Positions 17,119-27,318 are shown, counted from the first letter of the stretch. The stretch is 64,000 nt of DNA from Alteromonas sp. BMJM2 (GCF_027257845.1 NZ_JAPVOT010000005.1:178281-242280); one strand, 5' to 3'. Notes: a model not told the origin generated them from the sequence alone. Program-made: numbers and translations.

Positions 17119-18813
17119 TTAAAAGGCGGTAGATATTAGTTTCATATATTCGTCCGCATACTCTTTTTTTGTTTTCTTTAGATTACAATCATTTATTTTA
17201 CAAAACTCTTTTTTATATAAATTATCCAATATTATATTTTTTAAATTAAAATGACTTATATTTGGAAGTTCATTTTCATTTTCGCTATTTAGCATTGTAG
17301 CAAAAGATTCAAAATACTTTGTTCGTTCAGAGTACTCCGTACTGTCGTCATGCTTCAAACTAGACCTTAGCCCTATCTTTTGGTAAGCAATTTCTCCCCC
17401 AGTCAATGGTGGTAAATGATCACCTACTATTATAATCAATGATTTTGGATCTATCTGCCTCAGATTTTTTATGTAATTTTTTAGCTCTTTAATTCGATAA
17501 TAAGTTTGATTAAGGAGCCTGTTTACCTCTGGCTCTACTCCCTCTAAATTTATGACACTTGGCCTCAGTATTTCACTTCGTTCGAATGGATAATGTCCAT
17601 AAGCAGTAAGTACGTAATTAAATATAAGATTTCCTTTATCAAGGTTCTCTTTTACTAGTGACAAATTTTGATTGAAGAGTGATTTGTCAAATAACCAACC
17701 AGCTGGTGCATCATCAATTTTTATTCCACCTAATATTTTACTGTATTTTTCGCCAAACCTTATCTCATTAAATGACAGTGTTTGGTAAGCCTTTATTCTA
17801 TTATAGTAATTAGGTTTAAATGGATGACTTGCAATAGTTTTGAACCCTTGTCGAGCCAACAAACTAGGTAGACAATCAATTATTTTTTCACCCTCAAAGA
17901 GGTTAAATTCGATAGAACTAACCAGTTGTAAGCTGGGAACACCACAGAGTATTTCAAACTCGGAACGTGCTGTGCCGTTACCAAACCCAGGGGCAATTGA
18001 AATTGACGACGATGATAATAATGAATTGTTTATCTCATCATTGAGAACGTCTGGGATTTCTATTGATGTGAACCTTCGAACATCGATATAACTTTCGTAA
18101 ATAATCATATGAATATTCTTTTTTTCTAAAAATTCTTTATCTGGTAGATTCACCAAACCAGAAATAGATTCTGAAGAAAAAGTTCCGTCCTTCGACAGCT
18201 TATCTTTAAAAAACTGCCTTTCAAATTCAAATATTATTGCCGTGGTAATGACGCCGTAAAAAGCGACGACATGCTCGGCGGAAAAACTTTTTATTGGGAT
18301 GGACTCGTAGATTGATTTTTTAGTATTGAATGGAAAGGAGAATACTACGGAGAAAATTGAAACGGTGACTGCAGGAACTAATAATTTATTTATGCTAAAT
18401 ACAAAGCTAAAATTTGATAAATATAAAGCTACAGGAGAAAAAATCAAAATGAATAAAACGATACTTCCTATAAGCGGAAGAACGTCTAAAAATTCTGAGA
18501 ACAATAAAAAATCCTGTAATTTTAAAACTCCGCCGAATTGAGTAAAGAAAAACTCATAGAAACTATAGTACGAAAAAATAAGACCTAGTGAATATAACTT
18601 TGCGCGAAGGTTATTTTTTTGAAAGCACTTCAGAAACACATAAAAAACTGAGCAAAGTAAAACTTCTATTATCAAAAATGAAGTATTTCCATACAACAGA
18701 TTACTTTCAAAATCCTTTATTTTATAATAAGAAAATATAAAAACCAGTAGAGCTAAAAAACCTAAACCACGACACGTTGCCAAATGATAAAAATAACGCA
18801 TTAAATTTTTCAA
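17119..18813 (-). CDS. Membrane LTA-synthase-like sulfatase-superfamily protein
   Basis: 564 residues, leftward and very AT-rich. Several N-terminal transmembrane helices (to about residue 190) anchor an extracytoplasmic domain. Visible motifs are NIHMIIYESYID (first metal strand), GFGNGTARSEFEILCGVPS (probable nucleophile segment with Thr/Ser, as in phosphoglycerol transferases), YVLTAYGHYPF and IIIVGDHLPPLTGGE (second metal site, about residue 460). The pattern is closer to LtaS/MdoB than to true sulfatases. It may transfer phospho-groups onto surface polysaccharide or lipid. It converges with the 15242-16924 gene but has a different sequence, so the pair is not a recent duplication. Confidence 0.85.
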   Translation of the reverse strand: MKNLMRYFYHLATCRGLGFLALLVFIFSYYKIKDFESNLLYGNTSFLIIEVLLCSVFYVFLKCFQKNNLRAKLYSLGLIFSYYSFYEFFFTQFGGVLKLQDFLLFSEFLDVLPLIGSIVLFILIFSPVALYLSNFSFVFSINKLLVPAVTVSIFSVVFSFPFNTKKSIYESIPIKSFSAEHVVAFYGVITTAIIFEFERQFFKDKLSKDGTFSSESISGLVNLPDKEFLEKKNIHMIIYESYIDVRRFTSIEIPDVLNDEINNSLLSSSSISIAPGFGNGTARSEFEILCGVPSLQLVSSIEFNLFEGEKIIDCLPSLLARQGFKTIASHPFKPNYYNRIKAYQTLSFNEIRFGEKYSKILGGIKIDDAPAGWLFDKSLFNQNLSLVKENLDKGNLIFNYVLTAYGHYPFERSEILRPSVINLEGVEPEVNRLLNQTYYRIKELKNYIKNLRQIDPKSLIIIVGDHLPPLTGGEIAYQKIGLRSSLKHDDSTEYSERTKYFESFATMLNSENENELPNISHFNLKNIILDNLYKKEFCKINDCNLKKTKKEYADEYMKLISTAF

Positions 18814-19126
18814 AATCTAAGATATTCCTATTAAATCAAAATTCCATTTACTTTCATTTTTTTTAGATACTTATAACGCAAAATCCTCGCAAAAAACATT
18901 AGAATATAAAAAATTGGCTTTAATCAGATTACTTACCAACACACTTATCACTTCATACTCTTTATCGTAAAAAAAATGCTCAAGAATAAGCAACCTTTAT
19001 TTAAAATAAGAGTGTGGGGCAACTCTTTCTTTGGTGATAAATTAAACAAAGACTGATTATTGTATGGGTTATTCCCGTTTCGTATATGGTATCAGATTTC
19101 AGCCAATTTTTTAAAGCAGAAAAAAT
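18814..19126. other. AT-rich intergenic region
   Basis: Upstream region of the leftward LtaS-like gene. It is very AT-rich, with stops in all frames and no recognisable operator or RNA. Confidence 0.5.
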
Positions 19127-19363
19127 TTGAAGCTAAAACCGGCCACTAAAAAGTGCCTGCAAATTGATCTCTACAAAATGATTAGGCAACAGGGGCCTGA
19201 ATATCAATTATTTTCCTCAAGAAATGTTACCAATGATATGTTAAGTATTGAAGCGCCAAATGTTGGAATTGGCTTTTTTTCCAACATGGACGACAATGAA
19301 AAAACTTTTTACTTTGGTCATGGTGGCGCAGATGCTCATTTTATGCCTAAGAGATATGTTTAG
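19127..19363 (+). pseudogene. Possible remnant of a beta-lactamase-family serine hydrolase
   Basis: A 78-residue frame opening at TTG with no ribosome binding site. Its second half, NVGIGFFSNMDDNE followed by FYFGHGGADAHFM, resembles the strand-turn-strand region (G-x-G-x-x and F-G-H-G-G) near the C-terminus of class C beta-lactamase-like esterases. No Ser-x-x-Lys or Tyr-x-Asn motif is present, so at most this is a fragment. Confidence 0.35.
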
Positions 19364-19402
19364 CTAGAAACGAGTTTCGACTGAATCGACCCGACATCAA
19401 AA

Positions 19403-19426
19403 AGGCGAAACAACTCTGATTCGCCT
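19403..19426 (-). terminator. Terminator downstream of gcvP
   Basis: AGGCGAA pairs with TTCGCCT. Read leftward, the stem is followed by a run of T (GCCTTTTTG), as expected for a rho-independent terminator ending the gcvP transcript. Confidence 0.7.
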
Positions 19427-19442
19427 ATTTCATATCTAGCTA

Positions 19443-19499
19443 TTCACAATCTTAATTGCATTCACAAATTTAATTGTCGCGTTCACAATTTTAATTGCA
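19443..19499. repeat. Three tandem ~19-bp repeats
   Basis: Three successive units beginning TTCACAA and containing TTAATTG: 19443-19460, 19461-19481 and 19482-19499. They lie between the gcvP stop and its terminator. Confidence 0.7.
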
Positions 19500-19513
19500 G
19501 TTAGTCAACCAAC

Positions 19514-22435
19514 CTACCCCTCAATATAACTCTCTATACTTGGGCAAGAACAAATTAAGTTACGGTCGCCGTATACGTCATCAATACGGTTAACCGTTGG
19601 CCAGAATTTGTTTCTGTGTACTTCTGGTGCTGGGTACGCCGCTAGCATGCGGTCGTAGCTGCGGTTCCAGTCGCTGTCACAGATGTCAGCTAGCGTGTGT
19701 GGTGCATTGTGCAGTGGGTTGTCTGTTGCATCCCACTCTCCGCTTTCCACTTTCGCTATTTCTTGGCGAATGCTTATCATGGCGTTAATGAAACGGTCTA
19801 GCTCGTACTTCGCTTCAGACTCGGTTGGCTCTACCATTAATGTGCCTGCCACTGGGAAGCTCATTGTTGGTGAGTGGAAACCGTAGTCGTTTAAGCGCTT
19901 AGCAATGTCTAGCTCGGTTACGCCACTGGCTTCTTTTAGTGGCCGAAGGTCGATAATACATTCGTGGGCTACACGGTCGTTGTTGCCTTTGTAAAGTATT
20001 TCAAAGTGCCCTTCTAGCTTCTTAGCCACGTAGTTCGCGTTAAGAATGGCCACTTCAGTTGCACGGCGCAGGCCTTCGCTACCCATCATTTTGATGTACA
20101 TGTAGCTGATAGGCAAAATAGATGCACTACCCCATGGTGCACCACTTACCGCGCCGCAATCTTTACCCGCTGTTTCTACGTTAATCACAGTGTGATTAGG
20201 TAAAAACGGTGCAAGGTGCGATTTAACGCCAATAGGTCCCATACCTGGGCCGCCGCCACCGTGTGGTATACAGAATGTTTTGTGCAAGTTAAGGTGCGAT
20301 ACGTCTGAGCCAATGAAGCCTGGTGATGTAATGCCCACCTGCGCGTTCATATTAGCGCCGTCCATGTAAACCTGGCCGCCGTGCTCGTGAACGATGTCAC
20401 ATATTTCTTTCACCGTTTCTTCATAAACACCGTGAGTAGACGGGTATGTGATCATTGCGCACGATAGGTTGTCGCCCACTTCTTCCGCTTTTTTGCGAAG
20501 GTCGTTAAGGTCTACGTTTCCGTTTGAATCACACGCTACTACCACTACTTTTAAGCTAACCATTTGCGCCGAAGCTGGGTTAGTACCGTGGGCAGAGCTT
20601 GGAATTAAGCATACGTTTCTGTGGCTGTCGCCGCGGCTTTCATGGTAACGCTGAATAGCCAATAGGCCAGCATATTCGCCCTGTGCACCTGAGTTAGGCT
20701 GCATTGAAAGTGCGTCGTAACCCGTTACATCAATGAGCCACTCGGCTAATTCTGCAATCATTTCTTGATAGCCTACGGCTTGATCAAGTGGCGCGAACGG
20801 GTGCAATTGTCCAAATTCAGCCCAGGTTACGGGAATCATTTCTGCCGTCGCGTTGAGCTTCATGGTGCAAGAGCCCAATGAAATCATTGAATGGTTTAAT
20901 GCCAAATCTTTGTTTTCAAGGCTTTTGATATAACGCAGCATTTCAGTTTCAGAGTGATACTTGTTGAACACTTCATGAGTCAAAATGTCGCTAGTACGTA
21001 CTAGCTCTTCTGGAATAGACCTAACGGCTTGTGTCGTTACTTCTGCGTCTAGGTCTTCAACACTTAGCCCGTGCTCATCACCTAAAATAACGTTAAATAA
21101 CGCTAAGATATCTTCGCGATTAGTGGTTTCATCTAGCGCTACGCCTACTGCGCCTTCAAGGTCTGAACGTAAGTTCATGCCATTGGCATACGCTTTTGCG
21201 AGTACGTCTTCTTTGTTTTCAACCATTACAGTAAGTGTATCGAAGTACGTGCTGTGCTTAAGGGCTACGCCTTTGCTAGCGCCCTTTTGAGCTCTTGATT
21301 TAGATAAGCCGGTAGCAAGAATGTCAGCAAAACGGTGAATGCGCTCGGCAATGGTTTTTAAGCCTTGCGGGCCGTGGTACACGGCGTAAAAACTTGCCAT
21401 GTTGGCAAGTAATACCTGCGCGGTACAGATGTTCGAGTTCGCTTTTTCGCGGCGAATGTGTTGCTCGCGCGTTTGCAGTGCCATACGCAGGGCTGGGCGA
21501 TTGCGTGTGTCTTTACTTACACCAATAATACGCCCTGGCAATGAACGCTTGTAGCTTTCACGGGTGGCGAAGAAAGCAGCGTGTGGACCGCCATAGCCCA
21601 TTGGTACACCAAAGCGCTGCGCACTACCTAGTGCTACGTCTGCGCCTAGCTCGCCAGGCGATTTAAGCATAACTAAGCTCATTAGGTCTGCCGCTACTGC
21701 CACAATGCCTTTTTTCGCTTGTACTGCGGCAATAATGTCAGAAATATCTTTAATTTCGCCTGTGCTAGTTGGGTACTGTAAAAGCGCACCGAACACATCG
21801 TGCTCTGCCGCTTCTTCTGCAGGGCCAGTTACAATTTCAAAACCAAACATGTCGGCACGAGTTTGCACTACGTCTAATGTTTGTGGGTGCACATCGTCAG
21901 ACACAAAAAAGATGTTTGCTTTTTTGTTTTTCGATACACGCTTGGCAAGGCCCATCGCCTCTGCGGCTGCTGTACTTTCATCTAGTAATGATGCAGAAGC
22001 TAGCTCAAGACCTGTTAAATCGATGGTTACTTGCTGGAAGTTCAAAATAGCTTCTAAACGCCCTTGCGCAATCTCTGGCTGATAAGGCGTGTACGCCGTG
22101 TACCAACCTGGATTTTCTAGCACGTTACGCAAAATTACGTTCGGTACGTGGGTATCGTAGTAACCCATTCCGATAAACGAACGGTTAATTTTGTTTTTCG
22201 CCGCAACCGCTTTTAATTCACTTAATGCTTCAACTTCTGTCGCACCTTCGCCGCATTTTAGCGGTTCTGGTAGCGCAATACCTGCCGGTACGGTTTGCTC
22301 AATTAAATCATCTAATGAGCTAGCACCAATGGCAGACAGCATTTCTTCAATTTCGCCTTTTCCCGGGCCAATATGACGGCGGATAAACGTATCTTTTTGC
22401 TCTAATTGAGCCAATGTAGGAGAAGTATTCGACAT
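19514..22435 (-). CDS. gcvP: Glycine dehydrogenase (decarboxylating), P-protein
   Basis: 973 residues from ATG 22435 ([13 protein letters not shown]); the longer frame opens at a TTG and crosses upstream sequence. It catalyses PLP-dependent decarboxylation of glycine and transfers aminomethyl to lipoyl GcvH. Diagnostic segments are FIRRHIGP near the N-terminus, [19 protein letters not shown], and the PLP lysine motif [20 protein letters not shown]. Both homologous halves of the fused P-protein are present and the length is normal. It follows gcvH after 121 bases that contain a strong terminator, so part of its expression must come from read-through or its own promoter. Confidence 0.97.
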   Translation of the reverse strand: MSNTSPTLAQLEQKDTFIRRHIGPGKGEIEEMLSAIGASSLDDLIEQTVPAGIALPEPLKCGEGATEVEALSELKAVAAKNKINRSFIGMGYYDTHVPNVILRNVLENPGWYTAYTPYQPEIAQGRLEAILNFQQVTIDLTGLELASASLLDESTAAAEAMGLAKRVSKNKKANIFFVSDDVHPQTLDVVQTRADMFGFEIVTGPAEEAAEHDVFGALLQYPTSTGEIKDISDIIAAVQAKKGIVAVAADLMSLVMLKSPGELGADVALGSAQRFGVPMGYGGPHAAFFATRESYKRSLPGRIIGVSKDTRNRPALRMALQTREQHIRREKANSNICTAQVLLANMASFYAVYHGPQGLKTIAERIHRFADILATGLSKSRAQKGASKGVALKHSTYFDTLTVMVENKEDVLAKAYANGMNLRSDLEGAVGVALDETTNREDILALFNVILGDEHGLSVEDLDAEVTTQAVRSIPEELVRTSDILTHEVFNKYHSETEMLRYIKSLENKDLALNHSMISLGSCTMKLNATAEMIPVTWAEFGQLHPFAPLDQAVGYQEMIAELAEWLIDVTGYDALSMQPNSGAQGEYAGLLAIQRYHESRGDSHRNVCLIPSSAHGTNPASAQMVSLKVVVVACDSNGNVDLNDLRKKAEEVGDNLSCAMITYPSTHGVYEETVKEICDIVHEHGGQVYMDGANMNAQVGITSPGFIGSDVSHLNLHKTFCIPHGGGGPGMGPIGVKSHLAPFLPNHTVINVETAGKDCGAVSGAPWGSASILPISYMYIKMMGSEGLRRATEVAILNANYVAKKLEGHFEILYKGNNDRVAHECIIDLRPLKEASGVTELDIAKRLNDYGFHSPTMSFPVAGTLMVEPTESEAKYELDRFINAMISIRQEIAKVESGEWDATDNPLHNAPHTLADICDSDWNRSYDRMLAAYPAPEVHRNKFWPTVNRIDDVYGDRNLICSCPSIESYIEG

Positions 22436-22491
22436 AACGTTGTTAAGCACTCTTAATGGTTGCCGCAAGGGCGTCGTTAAATCTAAAAGTT

Positions 22492-22525
22492 AAAAAGGGG
22501 CTGAATAATATTCATGCCCCTTTTT
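22492..22525 (-). terminator. Terminator between gcvH and gcvP
   Basis: AAAAAGGGGC and GCCCCTTTTT form a 10-bp stem, and the loop is itself palindromic (TGAAT...ATTCA). Read leftward it ends in CCCCTTTTT. It should reduce transcription from gcvTH into gcvP. Confidence 0.8.
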
Positions 22526-22556
22526 CAACTGTGTATCTTTCTATCAGCGTAACGAA

Positions 22557-22946
22557 TTACTCTTCGTCAATGCTGTTTTCATAACCTTCTGCGTCAAGCA
22601 AGCTTTCTACTTCTGCAGGGTCTTCCGCTTTAATCTTAAACATCCAGCCTTCGCCGTATGGGTCAGAGTTTACTAGCTCTGGCGAGTCTTCTAGGTCTGC
22701 ATTAACTTCTATTACTTCACCCGTAATTGGCGTGTAAACATCAGAAGCCGCTTTAACCGACTCAGCAACACACACGTCGTCGCCAGTAGTTACCGCGTCA
22801 CCCACATCAGGTAGCTCAACGAAAACCATGTCGCCAAGTAAACCTTGTGCGTGCTCAGAAATACCTACAGTAAAAACACCGTCGCCTTCAGAGCGAACCC
22901 ATTCGTGGGTAGCGGCATAACGTAAATCAGTTGGGATGTTGCTCAT
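22557..22946 (-). CDS. gcvH: Glycine cleavage system H-protein
   Basis: 129 residues, the normal length. It carries the lipoyl arm that shuttles aminomethyl between GcvP, GcvT and Lpd. The lipoyl-lysine motif [12 protein letters not shown] puts the modified lysine at residue 65, within the expected GDxVFVELP hairdomain layout. AGGAA precedes the ATG. gcvT lies 48 bases upstream in the same direction. Confidence 0.97.
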   Translation of the reverse strand: MSNIPTDLRYAATHEWVRSEGDGVFTVGISEHAQGLLGDMVFVELPDVGDAVTTGDDVCVAESVKAASDVYTPITGEVIEVNADLEDSPELVNSDPYGEGWMFKIKAEDPAEVESLLDAEGYENSIDEE

Positions 22947-22994
22947 AATCGTTCCTATTAATCTTTGTCAATTTTACAAACTTGAGACGTAAAC

Positions 22995-24074
22995 TTATAA
23001 AACACTTTTTCCGTTGCGAACAAAGGAGGGCTTAACCACTTTTACTGTAACCCACTTTTTGCGCATTTCCACTTCTACTGTGTCACCCACATTGCTAGGT
23101 ACTCGTGCCATGGCAATAGAGTGGCCTAATGTAGGTGAAAACGTACCTGAAGTGATAACCCCTTCGCCGCTTTCTGTTTTTACTTTTAGGCCGTGGCGCA
23201 GTACGCCTTTTTCAGTCATTACCAAGCCAACAAGCTTGTCGGTACCCGACTCACGCTGCGCTTCTAATGCTTCTCGCCCCATAAACTGTCTGTCTGCTGG
23301 CTCCCAGGTAATTGTCCAACCCATGTTAGCCGCCAGAGGTGATATGGTTTCATCCATATCTTGGCCGTAAAGGTTCATACCTGCTTCTAAGCGCAATGTA
23401 TCTCGTGCGCCTAGGCCGCATGGCTTAACGCCTGCGTCTAGCAAGCTTTGCCAAAAGCTTGCCGCTTGCGCCGTTGGCACCATAATTTCGTAGCCCGCTT
23501 CACCGGTATAGCCTGTTGTTGCAATGAAAAGGTCTTCAGCTTGTACACCAAAGAATGGCTTCATGCCGGCTACTGCTTCTTTTTGCGCCGCGCTGAAAAG
23601 CGTTGCCGCTTTTTCTTTTGCATTTGGGCCTTGTACTGCAATCATCGCGAACTCAGAACGCTCGTTGATGGTTACGTCAAAACCTTCTGCTTTGCTCAAC
23701 AGCCAGTTCATATCTTTTTCGCGAGTGGCTGAGTTAACCACTAAGCGGTAATTGGTTTCGTCAAAGTGATACACGATAAGGTCGTCAACAACCCCACCCT
23801 CTTCGTTTAGCATACCGCTGTAAAGGGCTTTGCCTTTGTCTTTAAGCTTGGCAACGTCGTTTGCCAATAGGTATTGAAGATACGCTTTTGCCTGCGGGCC
23901 TTTAGCATCAACAATGGTCATGTGAGACACATCAAACATACCAGCGTCTTGACGCACGGCGTGATGTTCTTCAATTTGAGAACCATAGTTAATCGGCATA
24001 TCCCAGCCGAAAAAGTCGACCATTTTGGCACCAGCTTCTAGGTGCTTCGCATGTAGGGCGGTGGTGTTAGACAT
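22995..24074 (-). CDS. gcvT: Aminomethyltransferase (glycine cleavage T-protein)
   Basis: 359 residues. It transfers the methylene carbon of glycine to tetrahydrofolate. Signature segments are [11 protein letters not shown] near the start, [17 protein letters not shown] and [14 protein letters not shown], and the C-terminal barrel [15 protein letters not shown] lies next to the ATG. It heads the gcvT-gcvH-gcvP block. No glycine riboswitch is evident in the 208 bases upstream. Confidence 0.97.
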   Translation of the reverse strand: MSNTTALHAKHLEAGAKMVDFFGWDMPINYGSQIEEHHAVRQDAGMFDVSHMTIVDAKGPQAKAYLQYLLANDVAKLKDKGKALYSGMLNEEGGVVDDLIVYHFDETNYRLVVNSATREKDMNWLLSKAEGFDVTINERSEFAMIAVQGPNAKEKAATLFSAAQKEAVAGMKPFFGVQAEDLFIATTGYTGEAGYEIMVPTAQAASFWQSLLDAGVKPCGLGARDTLRLEAGMNLYGQDMDETISPLAANMGWTITWEPADRQFMGREALEAQRESGTDKLVGLVMTEKGVLRHGLKVKTESGEGVITSGTFSPTLGHSIAMARVPSNVGDTVEVEMRKKWVTVKVVKPSFVRNGKSVL

Positions 24075-24227
24075 TCCACTTTACTCTTGTTGAAAGATAG
24101 AAAACGATAATGAGTATAGATAGGTAACAATCGCGCAACAAATTGATAATTCTTATCACTACATTTGAAAACCTGATGTAGATACTAGAGAACATCAGAA
24201 AAGGTTATATTCATAAGGCCAAAATAA

Positions 24228-24255
24228 AAAACGCTACATATTGATGCAGCGTTTT
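24228..24255 (-). terminator. Terminator of DUF4168 gene
   Basis: AAAACGCT pairs with AGCGTTTT, with additional CAT/ATG pairing in the stem. Read leftward the stem is followed by TTTTTTA. Confidence 0.75.
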
Positions 24256-24282
24256 ATTGAGAATGCGTGAATACGATGCGAC

Positions 24283-24726
24283 TTAACTGTCGACGTTTTG
24301 GGCCTGCTGGCGCGACTCTAGCTCTACGGTAAGCTTTTCGGAAATGCGGCCTCGTAATGCTTCGTCTTGATTAGCGGCAAGAGAAATTTCACGGTATTTC
24401 TGCATGGCTATACCGCTGTCGGAAATCGCGGTTTGCATTTTTTCTCTGGCTTCTTGCTGGAGATCTTTGGCCTTTGCCTGATCGCCAGCAGCCTGAATTT
24501 CTGCTTGATACTTCTGCCCTATTAACTGAACCGTTAAATAGGCATCAACAAACTGATCCACCTGCTTTTCAGAAATTTGTATCTGTTGTGTGGCGCCCTG
24601 CTGTTCTTGAGCCTTTACGCCTTGTGCCTTGGAGGCTTGTGTATTTGTTTCCTGTGCAATGGCTGCACCTGCACTTAGTCCTGCGGTTAAGGCGGCGGTG
24701 AGCAATGTTGTCTTAATAAGCTTCAT
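24283..24726 (-). CDS. DUF4168 periplasmic protein
   Basis: 147 residues with a clean signal peptide (MKLIKTTLLTAALTAGLSAG, cleavage after AIA). The mature protein is a Gln-rich linker (about residues 26-48) followed by a long helical domain (QISEKQVDQFVDAYLTVQLI... YREISLAANQDEALRGRI), the DUF4168 pattern. GGAG is well placed before the ATG and a rho-independent terminator follows. It appears to be a single-gene unit. The function of the family is unknown. Confidence 0.85.
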   Translation of the reverse strand: MKLIKTTLLTAALTAGLSAGAAIAQETNTQASKAQGVKAQEQQGATQQIQISEKQVDQFVDAYLTVQLIGQKYQAEIQAAGDQAKAKDLQQEAREKMQTAISDSGIAMQKYREISLAANQDEALRGRISEKLTVELESRQQAQNVDS

Positions 24727-24943
24727 TAAAGCTCCTTGTCATTTCATGAATGTCAATTGGCTGCGATAACTTCGTTATTTGAAAGCAGTTCTCTTAGCCA
24801 ATTGTGAACAACTTCGTTGTACCCATAAAGCTTTGCAGTTTTTGGGTTTCACACCAGTTGAATAATGTGGGGCAATAGCGAGAGTTAAAAGTTCAAACAC
24901 ACCGAGCAGTCTTTTTTACTTGTTCTGATTTTTCGGCTAGTCG

Positions 24944-26116
24944 TTATTTTTGAATATTGACGCCCCGTTGCCACACGGCTTTAAGGTTAAGCTTATCGTC
25001 GAGTTCGACAAAATTAGCGGCTGCGCCTGGTACTAACTGCCCAATGGTATCTAGACTACGGGTGAAGTAAGACGCAGTAGTACTTGCCATCACACTGGCA
25101 CTTTTAAGGGTTACGCCTAAATCGTTTACACAGTTAACTAGCGCCGAATGCATATCTAAACAACTCCCTGCTAGCGTGCCATCTGGTGTGGTTAGCTTCT
25201 CGCCCGTGGAGGTTTTAGTGCGGGTAATATTCGTATCGAAGAAGGCAACGGTATCTTCCGTCCCCCCAACATGTGCCATCGCATCGGTTACAAGCATAAT
25301 GCCCTTTTCACCTTTTACTTTGCAGGCAAGTTCTGCCGACTTTTTGTGAAGGTGTTGATGATCAACAATGAGCCCGCAAATGCCATCAGATAAAAGTGCA
25401 GCACCTACCATTCCTGGCTCTCTAGAGGTTAGTGGCGACATGGCATTAAATAAATGAGTAAAACCAGTCGCGCCTGCATTAAGGGCTCGTTGCACCACCT
25501 CATATGGCGCATTTGAGTGCCCTAGCGCCACAATCACATTCTCTTTAACAAGGGTTTGTATTACCTCTGGCGACACATTCTCTGGCGCTACAGTCACAAT
25601 AACTTGGCCAAGATCTTTACGGGTATACACCGCTAATTCTTCATCTGAGATGGATCTGATATGAGCGGCCTTATGAACCCCTTTTTTCGCTACCGACAAA
25701 TGCGGCCCTTCAAAATGAACGCCCATGATGGAGGGGTGATTTAAGCGTATAGCCTGAGATATAGCATCTGCGGCACTGCAAATGGTAGCAAAATCATCGG
25801 TGATAAGAGTAGGAAACAAACTCGTAGTGCCAAATTGCGCGTGGGCATCAGCGATAATGTTTACGCTTTCCAGTGTGGGGGCATGATTAAACATAACGCC
25901 GCCACCGCCATTAACTTGGGTGTCTACATATCCGGGGATAACCGTTCCTGTAATACGCTCGTGGATGCCCTTTACGTATTCGCTCTCTAATTTTTTGCTT
26001 TCTTCATCACTACTATCGACAATGTCTAAAATACTGCCGTCTTCAATAGTCATTACTTGCTTCGTCTTCCATTCGCCTTTCACTAAGATGGAATCAACGT
26101 ACATCGTTTTTTTCAT
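24944..26116 (-). CDS. nagA: N-acetylglucosamine-6-phosphate deacetylase
   Basis: 390 residues, the usual length. It removes acetate from GlcNAc-6-P in amino-sugar catabolism. Visible features are the amidohydrolase opening GTVIPGYVDTQVNGGGG, the metal-binding Glu in VHFEGPHLS, the His residues in ALGHSNAPYE and FTHLFNAMSP, and the catalytic Asp in LVTDAMAHVGG. It stands alone: no nagB, transporter or kinase lies nearby. A LysR-type regulator is divergent across 243 bases. The first ATG is kept, although its ribosome binding site is weak and a second ATG lies at 26104. Confidence 0.93.
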   Translation of the reverse strand: MKKTMYVDSILVKGEWKTKQVMTIEDGSILDIVDSSDEESKKLESEYVKGIHERITGTVIPGYVDTQVNGGGGVMFNHAPTLESVNIIADAHAQFGTTSLFPTLITDDFATICSAADAISQAIRLNHPSIMGVHFEGPHLSVAKKGVHKAAHIRSISDEELAVYTRKDLGQVIVTVAPENVSPEVIQTLVKENVIVALGHSNAPYEVVQRALNAGATGFTHLFNAMSPLTSREPGMVGAALLSDGICGLIVDHQHLHKKSAELACKVKGEKGIMLVTDAMAHVGGTEDTVAFFDTNITRTKTSTGEKLTTPDGTLAGSCLDMHSALVNCVNDLGVTLKSASVMASTTASYFTRSLDTIGQLVPGAAANFVELDDKLNLKAVWQRGVNIQK

Positions 26117-26305
26117 AATAGGTTACTTACCCTATGTAGCTTGATGATGAAATTGAGTTAAGCCTAAAACAATTCCAGCATGAGCGATATATAAAAACCA
26201 GCATAAGCCCTATTAAATATGAGCTAAAAAAAGGTTCAACGGCAGATACAACCACAGATACTGCTCAGCATTAAAAGCGACTACTTGTAATAGCGGTTTT
26301 CAATA

Positions 26306-26330
26306 TTAACATTTACAAATATAATGTTGA
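26306..26330. promoter_or_regulatory. Candidate LysR-type operator
   Basis: TTAACATT and AATGTTGA form an inverted repeat with one mismatch around a nine-base AT-rich spacer. It ends 29 bases before the LysR gene in the nagA-lysR divergent interval, a typical autoregulatory position. Confidence 0.45.
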
Positions 26331-26359
26331 TAGGGTAGATAATTAGAAATACTTATATA

Positions 26360-27211
26360 ATGAAACAGCTTTCGTTAGATAACTTGCGTACGTTTGTAAG
26401 TGTTATAGAGCTTGGTGGGTACGCTAAAGCTGGCGACTTTCTTGGTCGTTCTCAGCCAGCTATCAGCTTGCAAATTAAGAAGCTGGAATCGCAGCTAGAC
26501 CGAAAACTTTTTATCAAGCTAGGCCAGCGACATGTGCCCAGTGCAGATGGCAATTGGCTTTACGCAAAAGCCAAAGAGTTACTTGAACTCAACGACAGCA
26601 TATTTCGAAGTTTAACCCCTGCCCCACTTAGCGGCCGCCTTCGGTTGGGCATTCCCAATGAGTTTGCCTCTACCCTTTTGCCAGGGTTAATTGGTGAATT
26701 TTCGAAGCGCTACCCTGATGTATCATTAGAAGTCACTTCCTCTCTCAGCAGAGACTTGCTGCACCCTAGCCAGCGCGATCATTTTGACCTTATTTTGGCC
26801 TTGGTTAATCCCGATGAAGACACTGAAGGCGAAGTGGTGTTAGAAGATGATGTGGTGTGGGTAGGAGATAGTGCACATCCTCTGGTAGGTAGCACTATTC
26901 CCCTTGTACTTGCCCCAGATGGCTGTATGTATAGAAGCCGGGTAATAGAACAACTCAAGCAGCAAACCTTTGCGTGGAAAATCACGTATACCAACGCTGA
27001 CTTGGGAGGCATAACTGCGGCTATTCAGCAGGGCTTAGGCGTTACCGCGTTGGCAAAATCAAGCCTACCTGCCAACCTGACTTTACTAAAGCACCCTCAC
27101 TTACCCAAGCTGGGCAAGGTAAATATTTGCCTGTTTAACCAAGACACCCAGCACCCTGTTATAAGTAAGACCTTGGCGGAGTTTTTTACTACACGACTTA
27201 AAAATAACTAA
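26360..27211 (+). CDS. LysR family transcriptional regulator
   Basis: 283 residues, slightly short for the family. The N-terminal winged helix-turn-helix (LDNLRTFVSVIELGGYAKAG, then RSQPAISLQIKKLESQL) is textbook LysR. The effector domain begins near LRLGIPNEFASTLLPGL. It is divergent from nagA, so regulation of nagA is a reasonable guess, but nag genes are often controlled by other regulator families and this LysR could act elsewhere. Confidence 0.9.
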   Translation: MKQLSLDNLRTFVSVIELGGYAKAGDFLGRSQPAISLQIKKLESQLDRKLFIKLGQRHVPSADGNWLYAKAKELLELNDSIFRSLTPAPLSGRLRLGIPNEFASTLLPGLIGEFSKRYPDVSLEVTSSLSRDLLHPSQRDHFDLILALVNPDEDTEGEVVLEDDVVWVGDSAHPLVGSTIPLVLAPDGCMYRSRVIEQLKQQTFAWKITYTNADLGGITAAIQQGLGVTALAKSSLPANLTLLKHPHLPKLGKVNICLFNQDTQHPVISKTLAEFFTTRLKNN

Positions 27212-27221
27212 CGGGTGAAAG

Positions 27222-27312
27222 TGCCTCTGAAGGTGGTTTTTAAGGTGGTATTTAAAGTCGTTTTTGAGAGTGGTCTCTGAAGATGTGCTTTGAAGGTGTG
27301 CTTTGGGGTGTT
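27222..27312. repeat. Degenerate short tandem repeats
   Basis: A run of related GT/T-rich units such as AAGGTGGTTTTT, AAGGTGGTATTT, AAGTCGTTTTTG and GATGTGCTTTGAAGGTGTGCTTTGG follows the LysR stop. Individual units are 12-18 bases and only partly conserved. Confidence 0.45.
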
Positions 27313-27318
27313 GAAAAA

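Noticed and set aside
24075..24282. Glycine riboswitch upstream of gcvT
   Set aside because: No paired glycine-aptamer motifs were recognisable in this interval.
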